A stretch of DNA of 64,000 bases from Lucifuga dentata (taxonomy: Eukaryota > Chordata > Actinopteri > Ophidiiformes > Bythitidae). Of this stretch, positions 50,801-58,790 are shown piece by piece. The stretch covers positions 96,018-160,017 of the forward strand of contig VXCM01003096.1 in assembly GCA_014773175.1 (NCBI GenBank). The letters run 5' to 3'. The first letter of the stretch is position 1. Every line of letters starts with the position of its first letter. Position numbers and translations under genes: made by a program. The notes below the pieces were generated by a model. It was not told the DNA's origin, made no database searches, and saw only the letters and a list, made by a program, of their open reading frames with translations.

Positions 50801-53782
50801 TTTGTCTGCTGGATGTGTAAGTAGGCAATGTTCAAAATGTAACAGCTTGACTGGTTGGTTATATGTCAAGGTTGTGTTTGTGAGAGTTTGGAAATTTTTT
50901 AAAGTCAAAATAGCTAAACGTAGCTTTTGTTTTAAAGCAAGAAGTTTACAGTATATCCCTTCACTGTGGATTATTGAAATGCATTCTAGGAAAAGGAGTC
51001 ATAAATGAAGTTTTATTTGCCAAAAAAGTGAAAATTACTCATAGAATAAATTAGAAAGAATGAGGTCTAATCACACAAGGATACTGGGGTGAGGTGTGAT
51101 AATGGGGAGGGTTTTAATTTATCACAAGGTCTCTTTGTTTTCCATCACTGTCTGCAATCCATGAAGAGACCTGAAACTGTGCCACATTATACCCATTTAT
51201 ACTTGAGTAGTGATCACAAAAGTACATAGAACATATAGAATTACTGTTAATAACCCCTCTCCTAAAATAAGTTGTTTCATTTTTCATGATTATATAATTC
51301 ATCATGTTGAGATTACACAAACAAAGACATAAAGATACATGCACACAGAGCCCCTCCTCTCTCTATGAGAAAGGGAGGGGCCCATCTTCCAGTGTGGGCA
51401 TTCTGAAAAGGTAAAATCAAGGTTGCCACCCGACAAGCTATCCGACCAAGTCAGACGGGCCAGGTTGGATGAAGCATACTGAGCTTACATGGCATTTGGT
51501 GGAATAGCATAACAGATTATAAAAGATGAGCAAAACAATAAAAATATTAATCTGGATGATGAATTAATGAAGATATGATTGGTACTTGGTGTTATTACAA
51601 AGATCTCTTTATGCTTCTTGGAAATGAATATTATCCAAATCAAGTTACATAAATATTGAAACTGAAACTCTAACTGTCATGTTGTTTAAGTATTGATAGA
51701 AGCAAAAGTATAAAAACCTGTCATGGCCTGCTGTGCCTGTGATTTTGGCAGGTAAAATTGAAAATCCAGTAGAATAATTATTGTTGACTAAGGTCTACAT
51801 CTACTGATTTTCCCAGATAAAGGAACCATTGTCAAGTTCCTTCTTTGACAACCCTGATGTCTGTCTGAGACATGCTGTATCAGTATTACTAAAACACCAA
51901 AATTATGACTAAAAATAATGATGTAAACATAATGCAGCAGGTTTCATCAGATTTGTATTGTTGCCATGACACGATAGCCACAGTTGATGTCAATGTTTTT
52001 CCTTAATACAAGTGTCAGGATGTTTAAGTGTTTCATAGGATTATCACTTTGGTGCTTGCCCTTCTCCACAGGAAGGTCAAAGATCATAGTCTAGTAACAA
52101 AAGAGAGGTTGTGTAGTTGGTGGGGTTCTGTATCTTTCCCAAAGATACTTCAGCAAAGAAATTACATGCCAACATGGAGGTTCGGACCCAGATCCTTGGT
52201 TCAACCACCATTTCCAAACTCAAACAAATATACCACTGGGCTATCTCCTTGTTTACCTTTACATAAGAGATAAACCTGCATTTACTGCTGCATTCTTCCA
52301 TTCATCAATGTGTTTTCATTGATCTTCCATTTTTTTTTCAAATTCAAAAGCTTAATACATATATGTTGGCACCTATTGATTACTGACATGAGTGTGGTTG
52401 TGGTTGTAAAGACCAACTGCAAACTCATTTCTTCAATGTGCAAATAATGCCAATAATGTTACCCAGATTAAGGCCTGCAACTACTGATGCAAATGTATAG
52501 CCTGTACTTGAGAGTTGCCATAATTCTCTTCAAGACCAATGATAGCTGACTTTGATGGCCTATAAACTACTGCTAGGTCACATGCACTGTTGGATATACT
52601 GGATGGATGAGCAGCATGGGAGAAATGCGGAAGGATCCCTACCATAATCTAATTTAAAATGCTCACATCAGACAGAGCATCATTTTCCACTGATTTTAAC
52701 TAGCTGTTGGAGCTTTCCACATACCAGGACGGTCTGGCTTATAGTCTTCATATCTGACATTGCCATCCTTCCTTGGACAGGTATCACATTTGGAATTGTT
52801 TCTTAATGTGAAAAAAGAATAGACCCACTGAGTGACTTTGTAACAAATCCAGTGATGTTGTATCATACAATCTATCACTGTTTCTTCTCTGCTGTGCCCT
52901 ATGTAACAACTCCCTATGTGAGCATGCCTCTGCATTGTTCAGTAACCATCAGCTTCATGTAACACATGAATTCACATCTTGTAGCCTCCTCACAAAATTT
53001 TCACTATTTACACCTTCTGCGGCTCACTGGGAGTCAGACTTCTGTGGATAAGTTGAGAAAACAAAGGTCCTTTTGGCAAATCCCATAAAACAACAGACCC
53101 ATTTTTGGGAGCTAATTACAATTTCATAGGCTGCTTTTTTTTTTTTTTTTTTTTTTTTTTGTGAGTGGAATTGAACACTTTATTGTTAACACTGCAGTGG
53201 ATAAGTGCAATTAATTCTATGAAAAGGAATATGAGATCAGCTACCCCCCCAGTGCACCTAACCCCAAAGTGTGATTGTTGACACTGTGCTGTGCGCCCAT
53301 GACAATGTTTCCAGTGTGCATAAAAGGAAAAGAAGCCCCCCCTCCCCAATCCCCAATGAATGAGCGGTAGCAAGCCATAGCCCGAGTATGATTTTCTCCT
53401 ACTCACCTTCAATAGATATTACATGCTCTCGGATCTGGTTCTGCAGGGCCAGGTCATCGATGCGCTCGATCAGGTCATAGATTGCGTAAATATTGGGATG
53501 GACAGACTCGAACCGATGGATCTCTGCCCTGATGGCTGCTGAGTTGGACAAAACAAACTGCGAGCCTACTGAGCCGGGCTGGGCAGCTTGACCCGAAACA
53601 GTCCCCGAACCGAACTGGCCAGCCCCTGAGCTTGCAGACGATCCGGATCCGAACTGGGACGGGATGGACTGGGGCACTGGAACGGGAACGGGCGCCGGAA
53701 CCGTGCCTGGAGTGGGCATGGCTGGCTGAGACTGCTGCGAGATACCGGACACGGACACTGGGACGCTCGACTGGAAATTCAT
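1..53782 (-). CDS. agap3: agap3, 5' part of gene (partial; spans exons and introns)
   Basis: AGAP3 is a multidomain Arf GTPase-activating protein with an N-terminal GTPase-like domain, a split PH domain, a zinc-finger ArfGAP domain and C-terminal ankyrin repeats. It acts in endosomal and synaptic membrane traffic. Only the region before the GTPase core is in this window. Exon 1 (53407-53782) and exon 2 (2518-2576) join in phase 1 to give the family-typical run RFESVHPNIYAIYDLIER, then QNQIREHVISIE, then DSFVNSQEWTLSRS. The MNFQ start and the wording IYDLIERIDDLALQNQ fit AGAP3 better than AGAP1, which as I recall has IYELLERVEEPVLQNQ. An alternative large first exon lies at 8489-10112. The P-loop exon expected next was not found between 1 and 2517, so it lies to the left of the window. 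The paralogue call rests on remembered family sequences, not an alignment. Confidence 0.9.
1428..1525. repeat. unidentified repeat with three GTAAGCCGACC-like units
   Basis: The unit CGACTATAAGCCGA occurs at about 1431 and 1449, and a partial third unit (TGTAAGCCGACCCCC) is near 1507. It is locally GC-rich and unlike its surroundings. Motifs of this type recur in vertebrate interspersed repeats, but I cannot name the family. Confidence 0.4.
2091..2122 (+). repeat. T32 homopolymer
   Basis: Thirty-two consecutive T between GAAG and GCATGG. No retroposon body or target-site duplication was recognised next to it. Confidence 0.95.
2518..2576 (-). CDS. agap3: agap3 coding exon 2
   Basis: This 59-base exon is too short to appear as an ORF. 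On the minus strand it follows an acceptor ending in TTTTTAG (AG at 2578-2577) and ends at the donor GTGAGT (2517-2512). Its first two bases complete the Asp codon begun by exon 1. It then encodes 19 codons reading SFVNSQEWTLSRSVPELKV, one of the most conserved stretches in AGAP1, 2 and 3, immediately before the GTPase P-loop. It ends in phase 0, so the next exon should open with the Gly of GIVGN. Both first exons (53407-53782 and 8489-10112) end in phase 1 and can splice to it in frame. Confidence 0.96.
5422..5482. repeat. (GT)n microsatellite, 61 bp
   Basis: About 30 uninterrupted GT units. The long poly-His/Thr ORFs read on the other strand are by-products of it. Confidence 0.97.
5646..5675 (+). 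repeat. A-rich tract with two C interruptions
   Basis: A10 C A7 C A11-like tract. It is low complexity, and no retroposed sequence was recognised upstream. Confidence 0.9.
6253..6282 (+). repeat. A30 homopolymer
   Basis: Thirty consecutive A. No element body was recognised. Confidence 0.95.
8489..10112 (-). CDS. agap3: agap3 alternative long 5' exon (PIKE-L-like N-terminal extension)
   Basis: This is a long open exon of 541 codons plus one base inside agap3 intron 1. It ends CAAG followed by GTAAGA (donor at 8488-8487), a strong donor in phase 1. That is the same phase as canonical exon 1, so it splices in frame to exon 2 (2518-2576). The ORF could start at ATG 10112-10110 (G at -3; an in-frame TGA lies 9 bases upstream). 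The same bases, CTTTTCCTTAGCAG, could also be a splice acceptor, which would make this an internal exon. Near residue 28 is KTVYHISVILKEVQ, which resembles the TTTYLISLTLVKLE start I recall for AGAP2/PIKE-L. The rest is basic and Ser/Arg-rich, with no catalytic motif seen. Notable parts are an acidic patch (about 105-115, EENEEESEG), an Arg-rich stretch (about 380-400, LRRSLSLRLRRTRTR) and a more ordered-looking C-terminal block (about 430-500, including YIQYHNKGKVKVMEV and IWQLIANRFRRK). Assignment to agap3 is inferred from strand, phase and position. It could instead be a separate nested gene. Confidence 0.7.
10274..10298 (+). repeat. A25 homopolymer
   Basis: Twenty-five consecutive A. On the agap3 strand it is a T run about 160-185 bases upstream of the alternative exon's ATG. 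Confidence 0.95.
10894..10928. repeat. (AC)n microsatellite, 35 bp
   Basis: Uninterrupted AC dinucleotides. Confidence 0.97.
12000..12400 (+). repeat. unidentified dispersed repeat, copy A
   Basis: It aligns by eye, in the same orientation, with 31460-31860. Shared stretches include CACCTTAAAATT.TATGTT, TGTAGA.GG.ACAG, TTCTCCTGG.ACTATATTC, GATTTTTATAGTGTACTGG and GAAATGGTTG.CAGTAA-like sequence, with small indels between. Identity is roughly 70-75 % by impression, not computed. No ORF or terminal repeat was recognised and the boundaries are approximate. Confidence 0.75.
13168..13248. repeat. compound (TG)n / (CGTG)n microsatellite, 81 bp
   Basis: TG repeats with one phase slip near 13191 run into CGTG tetranucleotides with one ATG variant, then back to TG. 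The compound array is alternating purine-pyrimidine, a Z-DNA-prone pattern. Confidence 0.97.
18097..18627. mobile_element. internally deleted Tc1-like transposon with long terminal inverted repeats
   Basis: Left and right ends are inverted copies of about 165-190 bp. The left arm reads CCTTCACAAATATGGG and GGTAAATAAAAGCAAAATGGG-like sequence, and the right arm gives the same on the opposite strand. A TA dinucleotide precedes the left end (18095-18096), and the right flank has decayed to CA. The centre keeps a piece of the transposase N-terminal helix-turn-helix region (18327-18437). The catalytic DDE domain is missing, so the element is non-autonomous. Cut-and-paste movement into TA sites is known for the family. 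Confidence 0.85.
18327..18437 (+). pseudogene. Tc1-like transposase fragment (DNA-binding N-terminal part)
   Basis: One continuous frame reads VRRMVRVAKVSPRI, then a divergent stretch, then WSWGQRVSKAMIKF. This matches the Tc1 pattern VRRMVREAKKSPRI..SWGQKVSKA from the paired-like DNA-binding region. It has no start codon, no catalytic residues and no continuation past the fragment. Confidence 0.8.
18628..20577. other. agap3 intron 1, segment between the two Tc1-like elements
   Basis: Plain AT-rich intronic sequence. I see no gene, tandem repeat or recognisable element here. Confidence 0.6.
20578..20973 (+). mobile_element. internally deleted Tc1-like transposon (second family)
   Basis: The left end reads CAGTGGCATCCAAAAGTCTG and the right end, on the opposite strand, CTGTGGGGTCCAAAAGTCTG. 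Both run on into AGACCAC. A TA dinucleotide (20576-20577) precedes the left end, and the right-hand TA is not intact. The inside retains only the 3' end of a transposase gene (20640-20793). The ends differ from those of 18097-18627, so this is a different Tc1-like family. Confidence 0.85.
20640..20793 (+). pseudogene. Tc1-like transposase C-terminal fragment, frameshifted
   Basis: Two frames carry the usual Tc1 C-terminus: LHKLVHG, then after a one-base shift VHAFVEAKGGHTKY and a stop at 20791-20793. In intact elements these parts are continuous (LVHSMPARVHAV..AKGGHTKY-like). It is inactive. Confidence 0.75.
20974..21075. repeat. imperfect (CTGT/CCGT)n followed by (ATCT)n microsatellite
   Basis: Imperfect CTGT/CCGT units (20974-21016) run into about 15 ATCT units (21017-21075). 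The array begins exactly at the right end of the Tc1-like element. Confidence 0.95.
21408..21446. repeat. (CTC)n trinucleotide repeat
   Basis: About 13 CTC/TCC units with a single CTT interruption. Confidence 0.95.
22580..22600 (+). repeat. A21 homopolymer
   Basis: Twenty-one consecutive A, with no element body recognised. Confidence 0.95.
25511..25537. repeat. (GT)n microsatellite, 27 bp
   Basis: Thirteen GT units. Confidence 0.95.
28042..28261. mobile_element. palindromic MITE-like element
   Basis: The ends are inverted: GGTTCCTAATCCTGGTCCT at 28042 and, on the opposite strand, GGTTCCCAATCCTGGTCCT from 28261. The complementarity continues inward (TCTGTATACCC with GGGTATAGCAGGGA; CACACCTGATT with AATCAGGTG), so the 220 bp could fold into a long imperfect hairpin. 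There is no coding capacity. Small fold-back elements of this kind are common in fish genomes. The transposase family that moved it is not evident. Confidence 0.8.
29057..29185. repeat. exact 64-bp duplication around a single N (assembly join)
   Basis: Positions 29057-29120 and 29122-29185 are identical and separated only by the N at 29121. This is the signature of two contig ends that overlap but were placed end to end. The true sequence probably contains one copy. Confidence 0.85.
29629..29690. repeat. imperfect (GA)n microsatellite
   Basis: GA units with GG and AC interruptions, ending in a G-rich stretch. Confidence 0.95.
31460..31860 (+). repeat. unidentified dispersed repeat, copy B
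   Basis: This is the second copy of the element at 12000-12400, same orientation. It has an extra few bases at TATATTCTATATTCCCTGG and a different 3' side. No terminal inverted repeats or poly-A tail were seen, so it may be an old, decayed transposon fragment. Boundaries are approximate. Confidence 0.75.
32837..32892. repeat. (GA)n microsatellite, 56 bp
   Basis: GA units with one GG interruption. Confidence 0.95.
33263..33285 (+). repeat. T23 homopolymer
   Basis: Twenty-three consecutive T. Confidence 0.95.
33454..33504. repeat. (GA)n microsatellite, 51 bp
   Basis: Uninterrupted GA units preceded by GGG. Confidence 0.95.
34812..34839. repeat. perfect 28-bp palindrome
   Basis: GTTTGAAGCTGTTA is followed at once by its exact reverse complement, with no spacer. 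A weaker inverted pair lies outside it (TTTTCCTGATTT near 34777 and AAAAATCAGGAA near 34909). Confidence 0.95.
34840..41712. other. agap3 intron 1, segment 34840-41712
   Basis: Intronic sequence. It has a short TAAATTAGA-type tandem repeat near 36250-36285 and an A run near 37423-37438. No exon, RNA gene or transposon was recognised apart from the hairpin at 35240-35303. Confidence 0.6.
35240..35303. repeat. 27-bp-arm hairpin with one mismatch and a 10-base loop
   Basis: The left arm, 35240-35266, and right arm, 35277-35303, are reverse complements except at one position. The loop is TAATAAAGAT. On either strand the RNA would form a strong stem. It is shorter than a usual microRNA precursor, and no flanking stem extension is visible. 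Confidence 0.9.
41713..41845. repeat. exact 66-bp duplication around a single N, containing (CA)n (assembly join)
   Basis: Positions 41713-41778 and 41780-41845 are identical and separated only by the N at 41779. Each carries the same CA microsatellite. It is most simply an unmerged contig overlap. Confidence 0.85.
41846..43890. other. agap3 intron 1, segment 41846-43890
   Basis: Intronic sequence. Nothing recognised beyond a short ATT-rich stretch near 42000 and a T run near 42497-42511. Confidence 0.6.
43891..44023. repeat. exact 66-bp duplication around a single N (assembly join)
   Basis: Positions 43891-43956 and 43958-44023 are identical, with only the N at 43957 between them. The ORFs that run through it are artefacts. 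Confidence 0.85.
45949..45995 (+). repeat. (AAGTC)n plus teleost dispersed-repeat remnant
   Basis: Four AAGTC units run into TTTATTTGTATAGCCCAATA. The pattern of short tandem units followed by TTTATTTRTATAGC..AATCAC is one I know as a frequent interspersed sequence in fish genomes. A similar end is seen at 63938-63980. The family name is not certain. Confidence 0.5.
52077..52245 (+). repeat. decayed dispersed repeat (candidate)
   Basis: The succession TTTCCCAAAGATACTTCAGC, GTTCGGACCCAGATCCTTGG and ATACCACTGGGCTAT resembles the common fish repeat block with CTCAAGGACACTTCAGC, TTCGAACC..CGACCTTC and CTACCACTGAGC. The similarity is by eye only. Confidence 0.4.
53135..53160 (+). repeat. T26 homopolymer
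   Basis: Twenty-six consecutive T, about 250 bases inside agap3 intron 1 from exon 1. Confidence 0.95.
53407..53782 (-). CDS. agap3: agap3 coding exon 1 (canonical start)
   Basis: The ATG is at 53782-53780 and the exon holds 125 codons plus one base. It ends in GAAG followed by the donor GTGAGT at 53406-53401 (phase 1). Residues 1 to about 80 are low-complexity, rich in Pro, Val, Ser, Gly and Gln, including a PVPVPVP run. From about residue 79 the sequence becomes the conserved AGAP block: LSNSAAIRAEIHRFESVHP, then NIYAIYDLIERIDD, then LALQNQIREHVISIE. The MNFQ start agrees with known AGAP3 starts. The spacer is longer than the one I recall in mammals, where it is short and Gln-rich. The exon sits in a CpG-rich stretch typical of a vertebrate housekeeping or neuronal promoter. 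The overlapping ORFs in other frames are shadows. Confidence 0.93.
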
Positions 53783-54250
53783 TCTTGGTTTGGAGCAACT
53801 GACTCTTTACAACGTCAATACAAATATACAGAGTAGAATTAGAGATTCGAGCGATGCGAACAAAAGAAGTCCGCGCGAAATGATGGTCTGAAAAACGATC
53901 GGCGCAGAAGCATCAACACTTAGTCGCCAACTGCAACAAAACGCGGCTCTTGTTCATATTATTAAAACTTGACTGTGATTCATTTTCCGTTATTGGCCAG
54001 ATCTGTCCAGGGCCCTTTTTCTGTGGCTTACAAACCCGCAAAGCCTACCACTTGGACACTCCTTTATAGACTACAGCGCTGTTTTGGTCTTAGCCGTTTT
54101 TCTTAGTTGCTCTGGAGGAGACAATAGGCTAGGCTTCAGCAAGGCGCCCTGGTCCACTGCCTTCAATGCGTTGTTTCTGCGCTGAAATGAAATAGCTTTG
54201 AGTCCTCTTTGGTCCAAGTGATCCCTGCCCAGCGCCCTCCTCCGCATGCT

Positions 54251-54310
54251 GAAACGTCACCATCACGTAATTGTACTTGAGATGGGGGAGGGTGTGATTG
54301 GATTGGGCGG
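54251..54310 (-). promoter_or_regulatory. agap3: candidate agap3 core promoter elements
   Basis: About 470-530 bases upstream of the agap3 start codon, on the gene's strand, are two abutting CCAAT boxes (54306-54302 and 54301-54297). A GC box, CCGCCC (54310-54305), overlaps the first of them. A TGACG half-CRE lies at 54259-54255. The flank 53780-54270 is rich in CpG (for example CCGCGCG near 53871 and GATCGGCGC near 53898), in contrast to the AT-rich surroundings. The motifs are seen directly. Their use as a promoter is inferred. Confidence 0.4.
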
Positions 54311-55214
54311 AGAGAGAGAAAATCTCAACGTGCACATCATTATAATAACCTACCTGTCAGTTATGCAACCAGTAAATACACGATACAAAACTAGATTCTA
54401 ATGTCATAAATTGTTGTTTTTTTTTAATTGTGCAGATGAGATTGAAGCACCACATAACATACTTACGCACTGTGGCTTTCAGTACATTTTTGCACAACTA
54501 TCAGAGATGACAAATAGCCTAATGTTTTTGCCCTTCAAATAAATGTTATAAATCCCACATTCTGCAGTTTCACCCTCTGAGAAATCCTCCATCTCATCCA
54601 TCAACACCCTTTACATTTCAGTGTTAGCACATATTACTACCTGAATGTGTGTGAGTGTTTGTGTGATTCAAAACCACATCTCAAAAAGGCAGTATAGACT
54701 GTTTGAAAGAGGATCCTAGATGTCATCTGATGGACATATATATTTTGCTTGGGAAAAACTATAAAAAGAAAATGATGTAGAGTACACCTACACATCTGTA
54801 AGTCTTCTTAGTTTAAACACAGTCAGTATTTGGATGTCACATTTACTATGTTTACATGTGAAGTGCTCTGCTATGGATCATAGTGGATCTTTGAGTGTAC
54901 TGGCAAAGAAGAGACAGAGCCATCTGTTGGTGTGAATGCATATTACAACTGCAGCTGTTCAGGGCCAAATTCTTGGTGCAGCATGTGTCCTAGAATATGA
55001 CTGATCAAAACAGAGAAAAGACATGGGTGTGACTGATCCACACTCAGGTCCAGAGTCTTCACTTTCTGATGAAGGAGCAGAAAATATTGTGTCAAAGAGA
55101 AACATGTTAAACTCAAGTATTTCAAGTTTTCCAAATACTATGTAGAAAATTATTGCTTCAAGAGCTTTCATGTTCCCATTAAAGGAAAAGTCCACAGAAT
55201 TTGTGTGCAAGTGT

Positions 55215-55237
55215 AAAAAAAAAAAAAAAAAAAAAAA
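55215..55237 (+). repeat. A23 homopolymer
   Basis: Twenty-three consecutive A. Confidence 0.95.
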
Positions 55238-56036
55238 TTATGTATGACAGGAGAAAAATGAAGGCCCTCCTTGTTCTAGCAATCAGAGCAATTTGCCACA
55301 TGATCTTTCACAAACAAGACAACTACAAAGTATGGTAACAGTACTAGTCCTGCAGCAGTACATGTAAAATTATATAATGGTACTCAGTGTTCATTTTGAT
55401 GCTTGGAAATAGTGAATGTATTGTTTGTGAAAGTCAAAAAGAAAGGTAATTAATTTAGATTACCAGTTAAATATTTTGCCAGAACATAATGTCTATGCTT
55501 TATATATATCCCTAATTTATTAGAAAAATCTTGCACATTGTTGTGAGAATATCTGATAAAACATACCACTTAAGAGCTGAATTAAGACAATAATTTTTAC
55601 TCCTTGGAACAGTAGTTTTAAATCTAAACAATTTCAAATGCAGTTGCAAAAATGGGCCTGTTTTGAACTTAATATTCTTCGAAGTTCTATGATTTCTGTA
55701 GTTTTAGTATAGATGCTCTGTCAAGTAAATCAATTGTGTGATGTCTTCACATTGTAATTTCAGGTGAAAGACCTACCAGGTTAAAAGAAACAGGTGTGTC
55801 TGTTCATTGATGTGCAAACAGATTCACTATTTCTTCCAAGAAACTCACAGTATCAGAATTAGAAGGCAGCAGATATACTTCTCTTTTTGTTAGCCATTAA
55901 AGAAAATGCATCACATTCTCACAGCCAATCCATGTATCTTCAGCCTTCTGCCACCATCTGTTGACCAAATTTGGAATTCCCCCTTGAAACACATTACTGC
56001 ACTCCATTTTAGTGTAAACAACATTTACAGTATAAG

Positions 56037-56039
<3 letters not shown>

Positions 56040-56068
<29 letters not shown>
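56040..56068 (+). repeat. T29 homopolymer
   Basis: Twenty-nine consecutive T. Confidence 0.95.
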
Positions 56069-56070
<2 letters not shown>

Positions 56071-58043
56071 CATTTTCCAGTTCATTTCATAGCAATGTTT
56101 GGTTCATCACATATCTGCATAATGATGGAAATTACCTACCTGTCATGATAGGTCAGCAGTTGCACTTTGGCAGCAGAGGTTGAAATATACTGTATATTAT
56201 TGATTGTCTAAACATTAAAATAATTTGATGTTTCTAGTCAAAATAATTAACATCCACTGCTTATAGGTCTTTTTTTTAGTGCAGTGCTTTATGCTCTTTT
56301 GCAATTATATTGCATTAATCATGCAATGAATTCTCTGGCACATTCATATATTGACAGATGACACTGTTGGCACCACTACTACGGACCATCTTTGCATCCA
56401 GGCACTTTGTTTCATCATAGATAGGACATATGATGTGTCTGCAGGGCTTTCCTTTTGGCAAAAGTCACTTAACATATTGTAATTAACTATACAACATAAC
56501 ACATAGATTCACCCTCATTATTAATTTTAAAATATTAGATACCAGAAACAGATTTTGTCCTTAGGATATTTAGGATTTACACATATAGGGATTTATTTAA
56601 TATTGATAAGCTCCTGAAATATTATGACTCAGACATATTATGTCTATGCATATGGCATCCATTTGTATTTGCATAAGAAAATGCTCATGTACTTACACAA
56701 AACACAAATGAGGACAAACTGAGTTTGAATAGTTCTTCCCATCTTGAATAATTTAAGTAAAGTTTGAGTGTGCTAGGCCATATAGCAAGTTAAGACTTCA
56801 ACCAAATGACTGTTCTGACTTCTTGTTCCAAATGATCTGAAAGGGCCTCTGAGAGCTGCTTCGAGACACTGGAAGCTGCCATGAATACTAGATTAACTGT
56901 AGATTTTCATCTACACCCAGAAATAAAAAATGAGAAGGAGCAATATTTATAAAAACCTGTCTGAATTATTGATAACATTTTAACTTGCAGAGATGAGGGT
57001 TAAATACAAATCTTCAAACTGAATCACCATTATAAATACTTCCTGTGGCTAAAAGTCTATGTGAATCTTTACCTTGCCCTAGTCAGTTCAAATGGAACAT
57101 ATCTTAACTGTGTGAGAGTGTATTACTGAAGACTTGATAAAGCAAAATCACTGCATATTTATCCGTCGCCTAGATAACCACACAGAAACATCTTCTGAGA
57201 AAGCACTTTACAAATACAGTACATGAAATGGAACTACTATGTATTGAATGAACAGTTATCCTCACAATAGCTTTTTTTTTTTTTTTTTNTTTTTTTTTTT
57301 TTTTTTAATTGATGCGGTCCTTATTTAACTTCACTTCAGTGGGCTATATGGAGAATTTGATTTATACAGTGAGTTTAAAATAAAAAACACATAACATAAA
57401 ACACAACAAATTATACCAACCTCCTACACTTCAGACATTTACAAGAGAAGATGGGGGGGGNGGGGGGATTAATAATGTGTAAATTGATGTTCTCGGGGCA
57501 AATTCTGACTTTATGTGCATGCTGAAAAGGCAGCATCTTTTCATGAGCAAAAACAATTGCAGAATGAACAGAACCCCTCTATTGAATCACTTTTGAGTTT
57601 ATCCTCTTTAACCAGCCATGTCAGTTCAAACTGCCATCTAAGGAGGTAACCAGTGGTCCAGAGTGTCAGTGGAATGAACACAGGCCTCTCCCAGATCTCA
57701 GATAACTGTGCTTGGCTCATGCATGTGACCTCATTGGTTGTTTTCATTGCTCAAGCTAAATTGCCAAACCACATTCAAAACAACTTAACACAAAACAATA
57801 ATCACCATTTTACTGTACACTTCTTCTTGTTAAAGGTTGCATTTACAGATTACAATGTAGTTATCAGAAGGCATTCTCTGCAATAAACATTTTCAAGTTG
57901 TTTGGGCTATGGGCCGATTCCACCACCGCAGGGTTTGATTACAGCAGACCTGGAAACAAGGTGAGCCTTTATGAACTGATTACTGTGCTGTTAAATTGTG
58001 TGACTCAAAATAGACATTTTATAGCTTAAAGGCACAGCTGGTA

Positions 58044-58086
58044 TTTTTTTTTTTTTTTTTTTTTTNAAAAAAAAAAAAAAAAAAAA
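58044..58086. repeat. T22-N-A20 junction (probable assembly join)
   Basis: A T run changes to an A run exactly at the single N (58066). Either a natural T/A palindrome or two wrongly joined homopolymer ends would give this. Confidence 0.8.
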
Positions 58087-58764
58087 CTGGTTGTGTTTCT
58101 CAACATATCATATCAGCTGAATATAATTTAAAATATATGTATACAGGACTCCTTCGTTAATATTTTACACGAGTAATATGTCTTCACAAAGCATGATTTG
58201 TCAAAACAGTACCGGAAAACATTGATAATTTTAGCAATATTTAACTTGCCAGTGCATTAAAACACCTGCTAATCAATTTGAGAGTAATAGCAAACACTGT
58301 TCCGTGTTATAAAACTATGTAGGTTTATTTTTTATTTTTTTTGTCTCCCCCTATCATTTACCTTTGGGTCACAGATTATAGCTTTAATGATATGCTCCCT
58401 TACTTTGTTATAGTCCACAAATTCCCAAAATTTCTGGGCATGAATGTGTGCTATAATAATAAAAGCAAACAGTGCATTTTTAAATGAAGTCATCAGCCTC
58501 ACCAGATATCTAAAATTATTCTTGAATTACCACTCATCAAGTTGCAATTGACAGTGAATGTCAGAGCCGGCAGATTAAAATTTAGGAATTCTACAAATTT
58601 AGCCATAAATTACAGAGCTTGTAAAACATTTATGTAATGCAATTTTTTTGAGTATATCTGCCAGCACATATGCTGATAATATATTGGTAATTACTCAGCA
58701 TTAGCCAATAATATCTGCCTTACCTTTATATCAGTCTGGCTTTGGTCAACAATCATAAAGATAC

Positions 58765-58790
58765 AAAAAAAAAAAAAAAAAAAAAAAAAA
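58765..58790 (+). repeat. A26 homopolymer
   Basis: Twenty-six consecutive A. Confidence 0.95.

Larger units (their letters stand above)
44024..53134. other. agap3 intron 1, segment 44024-53134
   Basis: Intronic sequence of average AT content. Two possible dispersed repeat remnants (45949-45995 and about 52077-52245) are listed separately. No exon or RNA gene was recognised. Confidence 0.6.

Noticed and set aside
53475..53798. 107-codon ORF overlapping agap3 exon 1
   Set aside because: Alternate-frame shadow. The conserved AGAP residues are in the other frame.
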